Assembly (NCBI GenBank): GCA_910578455.1
Contig: CAJTQA010000009.1
Location: 1 to 64,000, forward strand
DNA length: 64,000 bases
Source of the DNA: an uncultured Dorea sp.
GTDB taxonomy: Bacteria; Bacillota; Clostridia; Lachnospirales; Lachnospiraceae
Direction: 5' to 3'
Position 1 is the stretch's first letter. Each line of letters starts with the position of its first letter. Both the position numbers and the translations under genes were made by a program. Below, in pieces: positions 1 to 9,283 of this stretch. A model generated the notes under the pieces. The model ran no database searches, was not told the origin of the DNA, and was given only the letters and a program-made list of their open reading frames with translations.

Positions 1-117
1 TAAGCACGAATTGCCTTGAAAAGGGAAATAATGCCTGTTAAGATAAAGTTATAATGAAACTGACATCAGATGGGATGTTAATAGAAACGAGTATGTTGCT
101 TGAATGGAGGGTATGTT

Positions 118-975
118 ATGAAAGTTGCTTTGGAGAGATATCACGGTCTTGGAAATGATTATGTCGTATTCGACCCGAATAAAAACGAGCTTGAGCTGAA
201 ACCGGAGAATGTGCAGATGATCTGTGACCGCAACGCAGGTCTTGGATCTGACGGGGTGTTAGAGGGGCCGGTCATGAAAGAGGACGGCATGTATGTGAAG
301 GTGTGGAATCCGGACGGCAGCGTGTCAGAGACAAGCGGAAACGGCGTGCGTATCTTTGCCAAATATTTAAAGGACGCGGGATATGTGCAGAAGAAGAACT
401 TTAAGCTGTTTACGGAAAATGGGGCGGTAGAAGTGACGTTTTTAAACGAGGATGGCAGCAGGCTCAGGGTATCTATGGGAAAGCTCTCTTTCTGGAGCGA
501 CGACATTCCGGTGACGGGGGAGAGGAGAGAGGTTATCAACGAGGACATGGTGTTTGGAAGGACGCTCTATCCAGTGACATGCGTGACCATCGGAAATCCT
601 CACTGCGTCATTCCCATGCGTGAGATATCAAAGCCTCTTGTGTGCAAGATCGGTGATTACGCCGAGATGGCAAGGTATTTTCCGAACCGCGTGAATACGC
701 AGATTATGAAAGTGATGGATAAAGAGAATCTTGCCATTGAGATTTTCGAGCGGGGGGCAGGATATACGCTGGCATCCGGTACGGGAGCGTGCGCGGCGGC
801 AGGCGTTGCCTATAAGCTCGGCATGACAAACAGCAAGGTCGTGGTGCATATGCCGGGCGGCGAGCTGCAGGTGGAGGTAGAGGACGACTGGACGGTATAT
901 ATGACCGGGGATGTGTTCTATGTGGCAAAGATAACGCTCAGCAATGAATTCGCGGAGCGGCTTAGAAGTGTATAG
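118..975 (+). CDS. dapF: DapF-family diaminopimelate epimerase-like protein, both catalytic Cys replaced by Ser
   Basis: DapF-fold protein of 285 residues, the usual family length. Family enzymes interconvert LL- and meso-diaminopimelate in lysine and peptidoglycan synthesis using two cysteines as acid and base. The fold motifs are clear: HGLGNDYVVFD at the start, NPDGS, SGNGVR, IGNPHCV, ERGAGYTLASGTGACA and the closing TGDVFYVA. However, the catalytic Cys before GNG is Ser (TSGNG), the second Cys of that motif is Ile, and the Cys normally found in ACGTGAC is Ser (ASGTGAC). Activity as an epimerase is therefore doubtful; a Ser/Ser subfamily or another substrate is possible. The start is ATG 118 because GGAGG lies at 106-110; an upstream TTG at 100 is in frame but would include the RBS. 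A TATAAT box lies at 50-55 without a good -35. It stands alone: a terminator separates it from addB. Confidence 0.85.
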   Translation: MKVALERYHGLGNDYVVFDPNKNELELKPENVQMICDRNAGLGSDGVLEGPVMKEDGMYVKVWNPDGSVSETSGNGVRIFAKYLKDAGYVQKKNFKLFTENGAVEVTFLNEDGSRLRVSMGKLSFWSDDIPVTGERREVINEDMVFGRTLYPVTCVTIGNPHCVIPMREISKPLVCKIGDYAEMARYFPNRVNTQIMKVMDKENLAIEIFERGAGYTLASGTGACAAAGVAYKLGMTNSKVVVHMPGGELQVEVEDDWTVYMTGDVFYVAKITLSNEFAERLRSV

Positions 976-986
976 CCATAGAGGGG

Positions 987-1011
987 AAGGGGCGTTTTCG
1001 CCCCTTTTTTT
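987..1011 (+). terminator. Rho-independent terminator of the dapF-like gene
   Basis: Stem GGGGCG (989-994), loop TTTT, CGCCCC (999-1004), with flanking AA/TT able to extend the stem, followed by a run of seven T. It lies 11 bases after the dapF-like stop codon. Confidence 0.9.
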
Positions 1012-1086
1012 GCCATAATAAAACGAAGATTACAGGAAATATATCCGGAGAATGAATGGAAAACGAAACGGTAAATGGGAGGTTCT

Positions 1087-4000
1087 ATGTCTTTAAAGTT
1101 TATATTCGGGCCGTCCGGCTCGGGGAAATCGCAGTTTTTATATAACCGCATTGTTGAAGAGTCTGAGGCGCATCCGGAGCGGCAGTTTATTGTCCTTGTG
1201 CCGGAGCAGTTTACGATGCAGACGCAGAAGGATCTTGTGGCGGCGCATCCGGCTCACGGGATTATGAATGTTGACGTTTTAAGCTTTGCCCGCCTTGCCT
1301 ACCGGGTCTTTGAGGAGACGGGGGGCGGTCAACTCCCGGTTTTGGACGACGAGGGGAAGAACCTAGTTTTAAGGAAGATTGCCGGGGATTTTGAGGGAGA
1401 GCTTAAAGTCTTGCGGGGCAATATGAAGAAACCTGGCTATATCAGCGAGGTGAAGTCTGTGATCTCGGAGTTTACCCAGTATGACGTGGGGGAGGAGGAA
1501 ATCTGCCGGGTGATGGAGACGGCGGGGGGGGATTCGAATCTTTCCTGCAAGCTTGAGGACATCCTTAAGCTGTACCTGGGGTTTTCGGAGTACCTGGATA
1601 AGAAGTATATTACGAAAGAGGAGCTTTTGGATGTCTTAAGCCGGGAGATTGGTAAGTCGGAGATTTTGAAGGACAGTACAGTGGCGCTGGATGGGTTCAC
1701 CGGGTTCACTCCGGTGCAGAACCGTTTGCTCAGGGAGCTTATGCGGTGCTGCCGGGAAGTTGTTGTGACGGTGATAATGGACGAGAGGGAGAATCCTTTT
1801 TCCTACCGCAGCCCCTATCAGCTTTTTGCCCTTAGCAAGCACATGGTTTCATCGCTGTCGGATATTGCGAAGGAGGAGAAGATAGCTGTTGAGGAGCCGG
1901 AGTATCTTTATGGGAAACCTGTGCGGTTTGAGGGAAATGACGCGCTTTCTTTCCTGGAGAGGAATATCTTTCGCTGCGGGCGGGAGGCTTTCGGGCGGGA
2001 GCAGGAGGCGGTGAGCGTCCGCGGGGCAAGGAACCCCAGGGAGGAGGCGTTTGCGGCGGCGGGGGAGATCCGTGCGCTTGTCAGGGAAAGGAAGTACCGG
2101 TTCCGGGATATCGGCGTGATCGCCAGCGATATGGACGTTTATGGGGATTATCTGGAGGAGGCGTTTGCGGCTTACGATATCCCGGCATTTATGGATCATA
2201 AGAGGAGTATTCTTCTGAATTCTTTTGTGGAGTATGTCCGCAGCCTTCTTAATATGGCGGAGCAGGGCTTTACTTACGAGAGCGTGTTCCGGTTTTTGCG
2301 GACAGGGCTGTCAGGGATCGACTACGAAGATACGTGCGTCCTGGAGAATTATGTCATTGGTCTTGGCATCAAGGGCTACAAAAAGTGGCAGTGCCGGTGG
2401 GAAAGGCTTTTGAAAGGCATGGACGCGGAGGACCTTAGGAGGCTGAACCGCTTGAGGACGCAGTTTGTGGAGAAGGTAGACGGGTTTGTCTTTGTGCTGA
2501 AACAGCGGCAGAAGACGGTGAGGGATATCACGGAGGCGCTGTATGAGTTTATGGTGCGGGAGGAGCTGCAATTAAAGTTAAAGCGGCAGGAGGAAATGTT
2601 TTTGGCGGAGGGAGAGCTTGCTCTTGCGAAGGAGTATGCCCAGGTGTACCGGATTCTTATGGAGCTTTTGGATAAGTTTGTGGAGCTTTTGGGGGATGAG
2701 GCGGTGAGCCTTAAGGAGTACGGAAAGCTTTTGGACGCGGGGCTTTCTGAGGCCAGGGTGGGCGTCATACCGCCGAGCGTGGATCAGCTTGTGGCGGGAG
2801 ACGTGCAGCGGACCAGGCTTAAGGATATTAAGGCGCTGATTTTTATAGGCGCCAATGATGCTTATCTTCCAGGGGCGCTCCTTCGGACAGGGCTTTTGTC
2901 CGAGCGGGACAGAGAGCGGTTCCAGAAGGAGAAGATAAGCCTTGCGCCGGGCGGGAAGGAGCAGGCGTACATCCAGAAGTTTTATCTCTATATGAACCTT
3001 ACGAAACCGTCGGAGCGGCTGTCGGTTTATTTCAGCAAGGTATCCCCGGAGGGGAAGAGCATGCGCCCGTCCTATCTGATCCAGGAGATACGGAGGCTCT
3101 ATCCGCTCCTGGCCGTGTCGGATGAGGAGGGGAGGCCTCTGCGCGACCGGGAGCTTACGGAGGATATGGGGATGGATCTTCTGATAAAGGGCTTTCAGGG
3201 GAGGGAGCTTACGGACCGGGGATGGCAGGAGCTGTATGCATGGTATCTGCGGGATCCCAGGCTTAAAGAGCGGGCAGAGCGGCTCCTCCTTGCAGGGTAT
3301 TACAGCCGCCCGTCAGACGGGCTTACGAGAGAGGTCGCAGAGCGGCTTTACGGGAAGGATTTTGAGGACAGCATTACAAGGATTGAGCGTTTTTCTGCCT
3401 GTGCGTTTGCCCACTTTCTGACTTACGGGCTGAATCTTCGGGAGAGGGAGGAGTATGAGTTTCAGGCGGTGGATCTGGGTATCATATGCCACAGCGCGCT
3501 GGAAGCATTTTCAAAAAGGCTGCAGAGGGAAAATATAGGCTGGACGGAGCTTTCGGATGAGCTTAGGCGGCAGTATATTGATGAGAGCGTGGAGGAGGCG
3601 GCGGCAGATTACGGCAACCTGGTGCTTTCAAGCTCTGAGCGCAATGCGTACATGGTGGTGCGGATGAAACGGATGCTGGAGCGGACGGTGTGGGCTTTGG
3701 CAAAGCAGCTTTCGGCGGGGGATTTTGAGCCTGCCGCCTATGAGTTCCGCTTTAAAAACGGAAAAATCGACCGGATTGACACTTGTGAGGATGGGGATAA
3801 AGTCTATGTGAAGGTGATGGATTACAAGACGGGCAGCAGGGCGTTTGACGTGGTTGCGCTGTATCATGGACTGCAATTGCAGCTTATGGTCTATATGGAC
3901 GCGGCGCTTGGCGAGCAGGAAAGGCGGCATCCAGGGATGGAGGCTGTTCCTGCCGGGGTATTTTATTACAGGCTGAGCGACCCTGTGGTGGACAAGGGGG

Positions 4001-4422
4001 AGGAAGATACTGAGGCGGCGGTTTTAAAGGAGCTTAAGCCGGACGGGCTTATTAACCTCCAGGATGAGGTTTTGGAGCATTTGGACCGGAGGCGGGAGGG
4101 AGAATCTTTGGCTGTTCCGATAAAATACAATAAGAACGGGAGCCTTTCAAAGACTTCTAAGGCAGTGCCGGAGGAAGAGTTCCGGCTGATGATGGGTCAC
4201 GCGCTTAAGAAGATAGAGACGGCGCACCAGGAGATCTTAATGGGGGAGACGGTGGCCGCGCCTTACCGGAGAGGTACGGAGAGCGGGTGCGACTATTGCG
4301 GCTACCGCCATGTGTGCGGCTTTGACCTTAAGGTGCCGGGCTACCGTTACCGGGATATCGGGAAGATGAGCAAGGAAGAGGCAGTTGCCGCTATGAAAAA
4401 GGATGCGGGAGAGGAGGCGTAG
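1087..4422 (+). CDS. addB: AddB, ATP-dependent nuclease/helicase subunit B
   Basis: Subunit of the AddAB helicase-nuclease that resects double-strand breaks and loads RecA up to Chi. The 1111-residue length fits clostridial AddB. A Walker A motif (GPSGSGKS) lies at residues 8-15. The C-terminal RecB-type nuclease has VMDYKTG, and an iron-sulphur cluster signature is present: an upstream Cys in FSACAFAHF plus a C-x2-C-x5-C group near residues 1068-1077. The start chosen is ATG 1087 after GGGAGG (1077-1082); an in-frame ATG at 1075 has no RBS. addA follows 3 bases after the stop, so the two subunits are co-translated. No oddity was seen. Confidence 0.96.
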   Translation: MSLKFIFGPSGSGKSQFLYNRIVEESEAHPERQFIVLVPEQFTMQTQKDLVAAHPAHGIMNVDVLSFARLAYRVFEETGGGQLPVLDDEGKNLVLRKIAGDFEGELKVLRGNMKKPGYISEVKSVISEFTQYDVGEEEICRVMETAGGDSNLSCKLEDILKLYLGFSEYLDKKYITKEELLDVLSREIGKSEILKDSTVALDGFTGFTPVQNRLLRELMRCCREVVVTVIMDERENPFSYRSPYQLFALSKHMVSSLSDIAKEEKIAVEEPEYLYGKPVRFEGNDALSFLERNIFRCGREAFGREQEAVSVRGARNPREEAFAAAGEIRALVRERKYRFRDIGVIASDMDVYGDYLEEAFAAYDIPAFMDHKRSILLNSFVEYVRSLLNMAEQGFTYESVFRFLRTGLSGIDYEDTCVLENYVIGLGIKGYKKWQCRWERLLKGMDAEDLRRLNRLRTQFVEKVDGFVFVLKQRQKTVRDITEALYEFMVREELQLKLKRQEEMFLAEGELALAKEYAQVYRILMELLDKFVELLGDEAVSLKEYGKLLDAGLSEARVGVIPPSVDQLVAGDVQRTRLKDIKALIFIGANDAYLPGALLRTGLLSERDRERFQKEKISLAPGGKEQAYIQKFYLYMNLTKPSERLSVYFSKVSPEGKSMRPSYLIQEIRRLYPLLAVSDEEGRPLRDRELTEDMGMDLLIKGFQGRELTDRGWQELYAWYLRDPRLKERAERLLLAGYYSRPSDGLTREVAERLYGKDFEDSITRIERFSACAFAHFLTYGLNLREREEYEFQAVDLGIICHSALEAFSKRLQRENIGWTELSDELRRQYIDESVEEAAADYGNLVLSSSERNAYMVVRMKRMLERTVWALAKQLSAGDFEPAAYEFRFKNGKIDRIDTCEDGDKVYVKVMDYKTGSRAFDVVALYHGLQLQLMVYMDAALGEQERRHPGMEAVPAGVFYYRLSDPVVDKGEEDTEAAVLKELKPDGLINLQDEVLEHLDRRREGESLAVPIKYNKNGSLSKTSKAVPEEEFRLMMGHALKKIETAHQEILMGETVAAPYRRGTESGCDYCGYRHVCGFDLKVPGYRYRDIGKMSKEEAVAAMKKDAGEEA

Positions 4423-4425
4423 CGT

Positions 4426-7400
4426 ATGGGAGTGTCATGGACAAAAGAGCAGAAGAGGGTCATAGACCTTCGGGGGTGCAATATCTTAGTTTCGGCGGCT
4501 GCAGGCTCGGGAAAGACGGCTGTTCTGGTAGAGCGGATTATCACGATGCTGACGGCGAAGGAGCGTCCGGTGAGCGTGGACGAGCTTTTGATCGTGACGT
4601 TTACGGAGGCGGCTGCGGCGGAGATGAAGGAGCGCATCCGCAGGGCGATTGAGAAGGAGCTTTTGAGCCGCCCGGAGGATGAGCATCTTATGCGGCAGGC
4701 GACGCTCATCCACAATGCGCGGATTACGACGATACATAGTTTCTGCCTGTCGGTGATAAGGGATCATTTTCATGTGATAGATTTGGATCCGGGCTTTCGC
4801 ATCGGCGAGGAGGGGGAGCTTAAGCTTTTGCGCCATGATGTGATGGGGGAGCTTTTGGAGGATTTTTACAGTTGGGGGGAACCGGAATTCCTTGATTTTG
4901 TCACGGCTTACGGAACCGGCCGGGATGACAGGAAGGTTGAGGAGCTGGTTCTTAAGATATATGAGTTTTCCAGGAGCTATCCTGATGCGGACGGGTGGCT
5001 TTCGTCCTGCGTGGATGCGTACCGCGCCTCCTCCCGGGAGGAGTTTGAGGAGAGTTTCCTTGCCGGGCTTATAAGGGAAAATGCACGGCGGTATCTTGAG
5101 GATGCGTATGCCCTTACGGAGCAGGGGCTTATGGTGTGCATGGAGCCGGACGGCCCGGCGGCTTATGAGGCGGCATTGCTTGACGACCAGCAGATGATCG
5201 GAAGGCTTTTGGCGGCTGAGACGTTCGGGGAGCTTTCGGAGAGGATGCGGGGCATTGCTTTTGCAAGGCTTGCGGCAAACCGGGATAAGACGGTGTCGGA
5301 GGAGAAGGTTTCTTTTGTCAAGGCAGTCCGGGATGAGGTAAAGGGGCTGGTGGGAGACGTATCTTCCCAGTATTTTTATGAGGATATGGATGGGATGTTG
5401 GAGGATCTTGCTCTCTGTGAGCCGAAGATGGAAGTGCTTGCAAAGCTTACGGCGGAGTTTGGGAAACGGTTTGAGGCGAAAAAGCGGGAGCGGGAGATCA
5501 TCGACTTTTCGGATATGGAGCAGTACGCCCTTCGGATTCTTACAGAGAGGCGGGATGGGGGGCTTGTTCCCTCGGCTGTTGCCAGGGAGTACCAGCAGCA
5601 GTTCCTTGAGATTATGATTGACGAGTACCAGGACAGCAACTTTTTGCAGGAGGCTATACTTACAAGTATTTCCGGGGTGTCTCAGGAGAGATACAATATT
5701 TTCATGGTGGGCGACGTGAAACAGAGCATCTACCGTTTCCGGCTGTCCAGGCCGGAGCTTTTTATGGAGAAGTTCGATTCTTACAGTCTTGAAAGTGGAG
5801 AAAGGCAGAGGATTGACCTTCATAAGAATTTCCGCAGCCGGAGTGAGGTGTTAGAGAGCGCCAATTATATCTTCCGGCAGATTATGACGAAACCTCTCGG
5901 GGGGATTGCCTATGACGATGGGGCGGCGCTCTATGCGGGCGCGGATTACCCGGAGGCCGCGGCGGGATACGGCGGGGAATGTGAGGAGGCGGCGGATACT
6001 GCCAGCCCTGTGACGGAGGTTCTGGTGATAGACGGCGATACGGATGGTGAGACAAAGGGCGCGGCCACGGAGCGGGAGATTGAGGCCCGGGCAATCGCGG
6101 GGCGCATCCGGGAGCTTAAAAGGAGCCATCAGGTGGTGGACAAAGAGACCGGAAAGTTTCGCCCGGTCAGGTATTCTGACATTGTGATCCTTACCCGGAG
6201 CGTGAAAGGGTTTGCGGATGTTTTTACGGAAGTTTTGAACCGGGAGGGGATTCCGGCCTTCGCCGGCACCCGGGAGGGGTATTTTAAGACCCAGGAAATC
6301 GGCGTGCTGCTGGATTACCTTAGGGTGCTTGACAACGCATATCAGGATATCCCGCTGGCGGCGGTGCTGGCGTCGTCTTTCGGCGGCGTGACGGAGCTTG
6401 AGCTGGCGAGGGTGAAGAGCGCGAATAAAGAGATGCCTTTTTACCGTGCAGTCTTTGCTTACCGGGAAGAGGGGGAGGATGAGGGGCTGCGGGATAAGCT
6501 TGAAAGATGCCTGGGGCAGATGGAGAGGCTTAGGCTCAGGGTTCCCTATACGCCGGTGCCGGAGCTTTTGCGGAGGATTTTTGCCGATACCGGGTACGGG
6601 GAGTTTGTATCGTCCATGCCGGGCGGGCAGCAGAGGCAGGCAAACTTGGAGATGCTCCTTGAGAAAGCGAAGGCGTTTGAGAGTACCAGCTACAGGGGAT
6701 TGTTTCATTTTGTCAGGTATATTGAACAGCTGCAGAAGTATGACGTGGATTACGGCGAGGCGGCTCTGGAGGATGAGCAGTCGGACACGGTGCGGGTGAT
6801 GACGATTCATAAGAGCAAGGGGCTGGAGTTTCCGGTGGTGTTTGTCTCGGGGCTTGGGAAACGTTTTAACATGCAGGATGCAAGGAGCAGCGTGGTTCTC
6901 CACGCGGGGCTTGGGGTTGGGCTTGACGCGGTTGATACCGGGCGGCGCACGAAAAGCCCGAGCATCGTTAAGAAGGTCATTCAGAAGGAGGAGGCGCTGG
7001 ACGCTTTAGGGGAGGAGCTGAGGGTGCTTTATGTGGCGCTTACCAGGGCGAAGGAAAAGCTGATTCTGACGGGAACTATATCCAACCTGGAGAAGAAGAT
7101 GGAAAATTACGGGATGGTGAGAAACCAGGAGGCAGAGCAGCTTAGTTTCGGGAGGCTCAGCAAGGCATCCGCTTACTGGGACTGGCTCCTTCCGTCGCTT
7201 GCGCGGCTTACGCCTGAGATTCCTGTCCGGGTGCGGGTGCTTGGCTTTGAGGATATTGTAAAAGAGGAAGTGGAAGAGGAGACGGCAGGGCGGATTACGA
7301 GGGCGGCGCTTGAGCAGTGGGATGCGGACAGAGTTTATGACGGCGAGGTGAGGGAGCATTTAGAAACCCAGTTCGGCTACTGCTATCCCTATGCGGACAG

Positions 7401-8082
7401 CCGGGTTAAGAAGTTAAAGTTTACCGTGTCGGAGCTTAAGAAACGTGTGCATTTTCTTGAGACTTTCGGCGAGGGGGCGGATGAGGCCGGCGCATACGGC
7501 GAGGTCATGTATGAGGAGCCGGAGGTGGTGCCGCTGATTCCAAGGTTTTTGCAGGGGGAGGCAGAGCTTACCGGGGCGTCCAGAGGTACGGCGTACCACA
7601 GGCTCCTGGAGCTTTTGGATTTCCGGAAGGAATATACGGAGGAAGTGCTGAAAGAGGATATGGAACGTTTCCGGAAAGAGGGGAAGATATCCGGGGAGAT
7701 GGCGGATGCGATAAGGCCGGCGGATATTATCGGATTTCTCTTCTGCCCTTCGGGGAGGCGCATGAAGGCGTGCGCGCTTAATGGAACGCTTAAGAAGGAA
7801 CAGCCCTTTGTGCTTGGGGTGGATGCGAGGGAGATTTACCCGAAAGAGCAGGAGGGGGAGGAGATTCTTGTGCAGGGAATCATAGACGTGTACTTTGAGG
7901 AGCCGGACGGGCTGGTGGTGCTCGACTATAAGACGGACAGGGTGAGAGACGCCGGGGAGCTTAAGGAGAGATACCATGCCCAGCTTGATTATTATGCCAG
8001 GGCGCTTGAGCGGATGACAGGGCGGCGGGTGAAGGAGAAGATCATCTATTCTTTTGCCCTGAAAGAGGAGATTACACTGTAA
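4426..8082 (+). CDS. addA: AddA, helicase/nuclease subunit A
   Basis: The UvrD/RecB-type 3'-5' helicase and nuclease subunit partnering AddB. The 1218 residues start with the Q-motif and Walker A (SAAAGSGKTAVLVERI, about residues 23-38). Walker B is in MIDEYQDSN; later helicase motifs include VGDVKQSIYRFR, TIHKSKGLEFPVVF and VLYVALTRAKEKL. The C-terminal nuclease carries VLDYKTD near residue 1167 and QLDYYARAL. The gene begins 3 bases after addB with GGAGAGGAGG as RBS inside the addB end. A small DUF1294 gene follows 31 bases downstream and may be co-transcribed. Confidence 0.97.
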   Translation: MGVSWTKEQKRVIDLRGCNILVSAAAGSGKTAVLVERIITMLTAKERPVSVDELLIVTFTEAAAAEMKERIRRAIEKELLSRPEDEHLMRQATLIHNARITTIHSFCLSVIRDHFHVIDLDPGFRIGEEGELKLLRHDVMGELLEDFYSWGEPEFLDFVTAYGTGRDDRKVEELVLKIYEFSRSYPDADGWLSSCVDAYRASSREEFEESFLAGLIRENARRYLEDAYALTEQGLMVCMEPDGPAAYEAALLDDQQMIGRLLAAETFGELSERMRGIAFARLAANRDKTVSEEKVSFVKAVRDEVKGLVGDVSSQYFYEDMDGMLEDLALCEPKMEVLAKLTAEFGKRFEAKKREREIIDFSDMEQYALRILTERRDGGLVPSAVAREYQQQFLEIMIDEYQDSNFLQEAILTSISGVSQERYNIFMVGDVKQSIYRFRLSRPELFMEKFDSYSLESGERQRIDLHKNFRSRSEVLESANYIFRQIMTKPLGGIAYDDGAALYAGADYPEAAAGYGGECEEAADTASPVTEVLVIDGDTDGETKGAATEREIEARAIAGRIRELKRSHQVVDKETGKFRPVRYSDIVILTRSVKGFADVFTEVLNREGIPAFAGTREGYFKTQEIGVLLDYLRVLDNAYQDIPLAAVLASSFGGVTELELARVKSANKEMPFYRAVFAYREEGEDEGLRDKLERCLGQMERLRLRVPYTPVPELLRRIFADTGYGEFVSSMPGGQQRQANLEMLLEKAKAFESTSYRGLFHFVRYIEQLQKYDVDYGEAALEDEQSDTVRVMTIHKSKGLEFPVVFVSGLGKRFNMQDARSSVVLHAGLGVGLDAVDTGRRTKSPSIVKKVIQKEEALDALGEELRVLYVALTRAKEKLILTGTISNLEKKMENYGMVRNQEAEQLSFGRLSKASAYWDWLLPSLARLTPEIPVRVRVLGFEDIVKEEVEEETAGRITRAALEQWDADRVYDGEVREHLETQFGYCYPYADSRVKKLKFTVSELKKRVHFLETFGEGADEAGAYGEVMYEEPEVVPLIPRFLQGEAELTGASRGTAYHRLLELLDFRKEYTEEVLKEDMERFRKEGKISGEMADAIRPADIIGFLFCPSGRRMKACALNGTLKKEQPFVLGVDAREIYPKEQEGEEILVQGIIDVYFEEPDGLVVLDYKTDRVRDAGELKERYHAQLDYYARALERMTGRRVKEKIIYSFALKEEITL

Positions 8083-8113
8083 ATAAGGAAGAGACGGACA
8101 AGGGGGAAGCGAC

Positions 8114-8389
8114 ATGGATATGCGTGTGTGGTGGCTTGTATATTTGGCTGTGATGAACGTTGCGGCGTTTGCGGCATTTGGCTGGGATAAGATGAAGGCG
8201 AGATGGGGCGGATGGCGCATACCGGAGAGGACGCTTATGGCGCTGGCGCTTTTTGGGGGAAGCATCGGCGCGTGGGCGGGGATGAAGTATTTCCGGCATA
8301 AGACAAAGAAGGCGAAATTTAAGGTGGGGATACTGGTGATACTTACGGTGCAGTGCCTGGGGATGATGGCGGTGAAGTGGGTGCTGTGA
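8114..8389 (+). CDS. DUF1294 small membrane protein
   Basis: A 91-residue membrane protein with the DUF1294 signature: GWDKMKA, WRIPE, GGSIGAWAGM and FRHKTKKAKFK. Hydrophobic segments lie at about residues 4-20, 38-55 and 70-88. The family is widespread and of unknown function; some members are fused to cold-shock domains, this one is not. It follows addA by 31 bases with no terminator, so it is probably the last gene of the addBA transcript. The start ATG 8114 follows AAGGGGGAAG; a second ATG two codons later is also possible. Confidence 0.85.
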   Translation: MDMRVWWLVYLAVMNVAAFAAFGWDKMKARWGGWRIPERTLMALALFGGSIGAWAGMKYFRHKTKKAKFKVGILVILTVQCLGMMAVKWVL

Positions 8390-8456
8390 CGGAGCTGCCA
8401 TGTGGGGAGGCAGAGGGCGGCGAATGCATGGTTAACATAAGAAAGGATTCAAAGGA

Positions 8457-8497
8457 GAAAAGCCATAGCCTCTGAAATCGGAGAATTATGGCTTTTC
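8457..8497. terminator. Hairpin between convergent DUF1294 and xre genes, probably a terminator
   Basis: An 11-base perfect inverted repeat, GAAAAGCCATA (8457-8467) and TATGGCTTTTC (8487-8497), with TTCTTTTCCC following on the plus strand. The second arm overlaps the xre stop codon (8486-8488). It can serve both convergent transcripts, more convincingly the plus one. Confidence 0.6.
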
Positions 8498-8743
8498 TTC
8501 TTTTCCCTCAATGAGATATTCGTAAGAGACATGAAAAATATCAGCAAGTGCCTTTAATTCTATATCAGTGACATATCGCTTATTTGTCTCGATTCTGGTG
8601 ATTACATTCTTATCCATATCATATCCGTTCAGCTGTAGCTGGTAGGCTAATAGCCGCTGTGACATATTGTGCTGGCGGCGGAGTTCGATGAGCCTTTGGC
8701 TGATCAGGTTTTTCTCTCCGGCAGATGTTCTCGGTTTTGGCAT
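8486..8743 (-). CDS. XRE-family helix-turn-helix regulator
   Basis: An 85-residue DNA-binding protein that is a single XRE/Cro-type HTH: QRLIELRRQHNMSQRLLAYQL for the first helices and VITRIETNKRYVTDIELKALADIF for the recognition and following helices. No sensor domain is present, so it is probably a small repressor. It resembles the second XRE protein at 8935-9171 along its whole HTH, including ETN, EL-AL and IFH, which points to duplication. The start ATG 8743 has AGGAGGATT upstream. Upstream, TTTGTCTCA (8769-8777) and its inverted partner TGAGACGAAA (8843-8852) could be operators. Targets are unknown. Confidence 0.85.
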   Translation of the reverse strand: MPKPRTSAGEKNLISQRLIELRRQHNMSQRLLAYQLQLNGYDMDKNVITRIETNKRYVTDIELKALADIFHVSYEYLIEGKEEKP

Positions 8744-8934
8744 ATTTCTAATCCTCCTGCATGTAGTGTGAACAGATTTGTCTCATTTTTTGCATTTTTT
8801 CTGTTGATTTTACATGGGATTAGGAATACAATCGGTTGTAAAAGTGAGACGAAACGAAATGCCGCAAAGCGGGACAAGTGAATAAGGCAGCGAAAAACGG
8901 AGAAAATGAATAATGATGTTAAAAGAAATCCAAT

Positions 8935-9171
8935 TTAGAGAAGTCCGGAAAAGAAGGCGTTGATATCTGTATGGAAGATTTTGGAGAGAGCAACCAGCTC
9001 AGAGACTTTGATGTTCATGCGGTTGGTTTCCAGCTTGGCATAGGTGCTTTTGGACATAGAAATGCCCATCAGGTTCAGTTTTGCGATGACCTGATCCTGG
9101 GTAAGCTGATTCTGATAACGGATTGTCTGGATATTTTTACCGATATCCATATCCGGCCTGATTTTCTGCAT
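8935..9171 (-). CDS. XRE-family helix-turn-helix regulator, paralogue of the preceding one
   Basis: A 78-residue single-HTH protein (IGKNIQTIRYQNQLTQDQVIAKL, then STYAKLETNRMNIKVSELVALSKIF). A longer frame starts at 9258, but ATG 9171 has AAGGAG eight bases upstream and gives the compact family length; the extra 29 residues look non-coding. It is divergent from the unknown gene at 9284; the shared intergenic region holds two copies of a GTTTC-N8-GAAAC-like element, probably its operators. It is likely an autoregulated repressor that also controls the divergent gene. Confidence 0.85.
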   Translation of the reverse strand: MQKIRPDMDIGKNIQTIRYQNQLTQDQVIAKLNLMGISMSKSTYAKLETNRMNIKVSELVALSKIFHTDINAFFSGLL

Positions 9172-9194
9172 AACAAACTCCTTTCGTTCTCTGG

Positions 9195-9268
9195 ATGTTT
9201 CGTAATAAAGAAACACTAAATTGATTTTACTGGTTTCACTTTTTATTATGTTTCGCAATAAGGAAATA
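9195..9268. promoter_or_regulatory. Two repeated palindromic operator-like elements in a divergent promoter
   Basis: ATGTTTCGTAATAAAGAAAC at 9195-9214 and ATGTTTCGCAATAAGGAAAT at 9248-9267 are direct repeats 53 bases apart, about five helical turns. Each is itself an inverted repeat (GTTTC-8-GAAAC in the first, GTTTC-8-GAAAT in the second). They lie between the XRE gene start and the divergent gene start, the expected place for an XRE repressor. Confidence 0.6.
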
Positions 9269-9283
9269 TTTGCAAGAAAGGCG

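Noticed and set aside
4486..5823. 445-codon open frame on the minus strand opposite addA
   Set aside because: Proline/arginine/leucine-rich shadow of a highly conserved gene, no RBS, no domain; the same holds for the antisense frame at 5851-6903.
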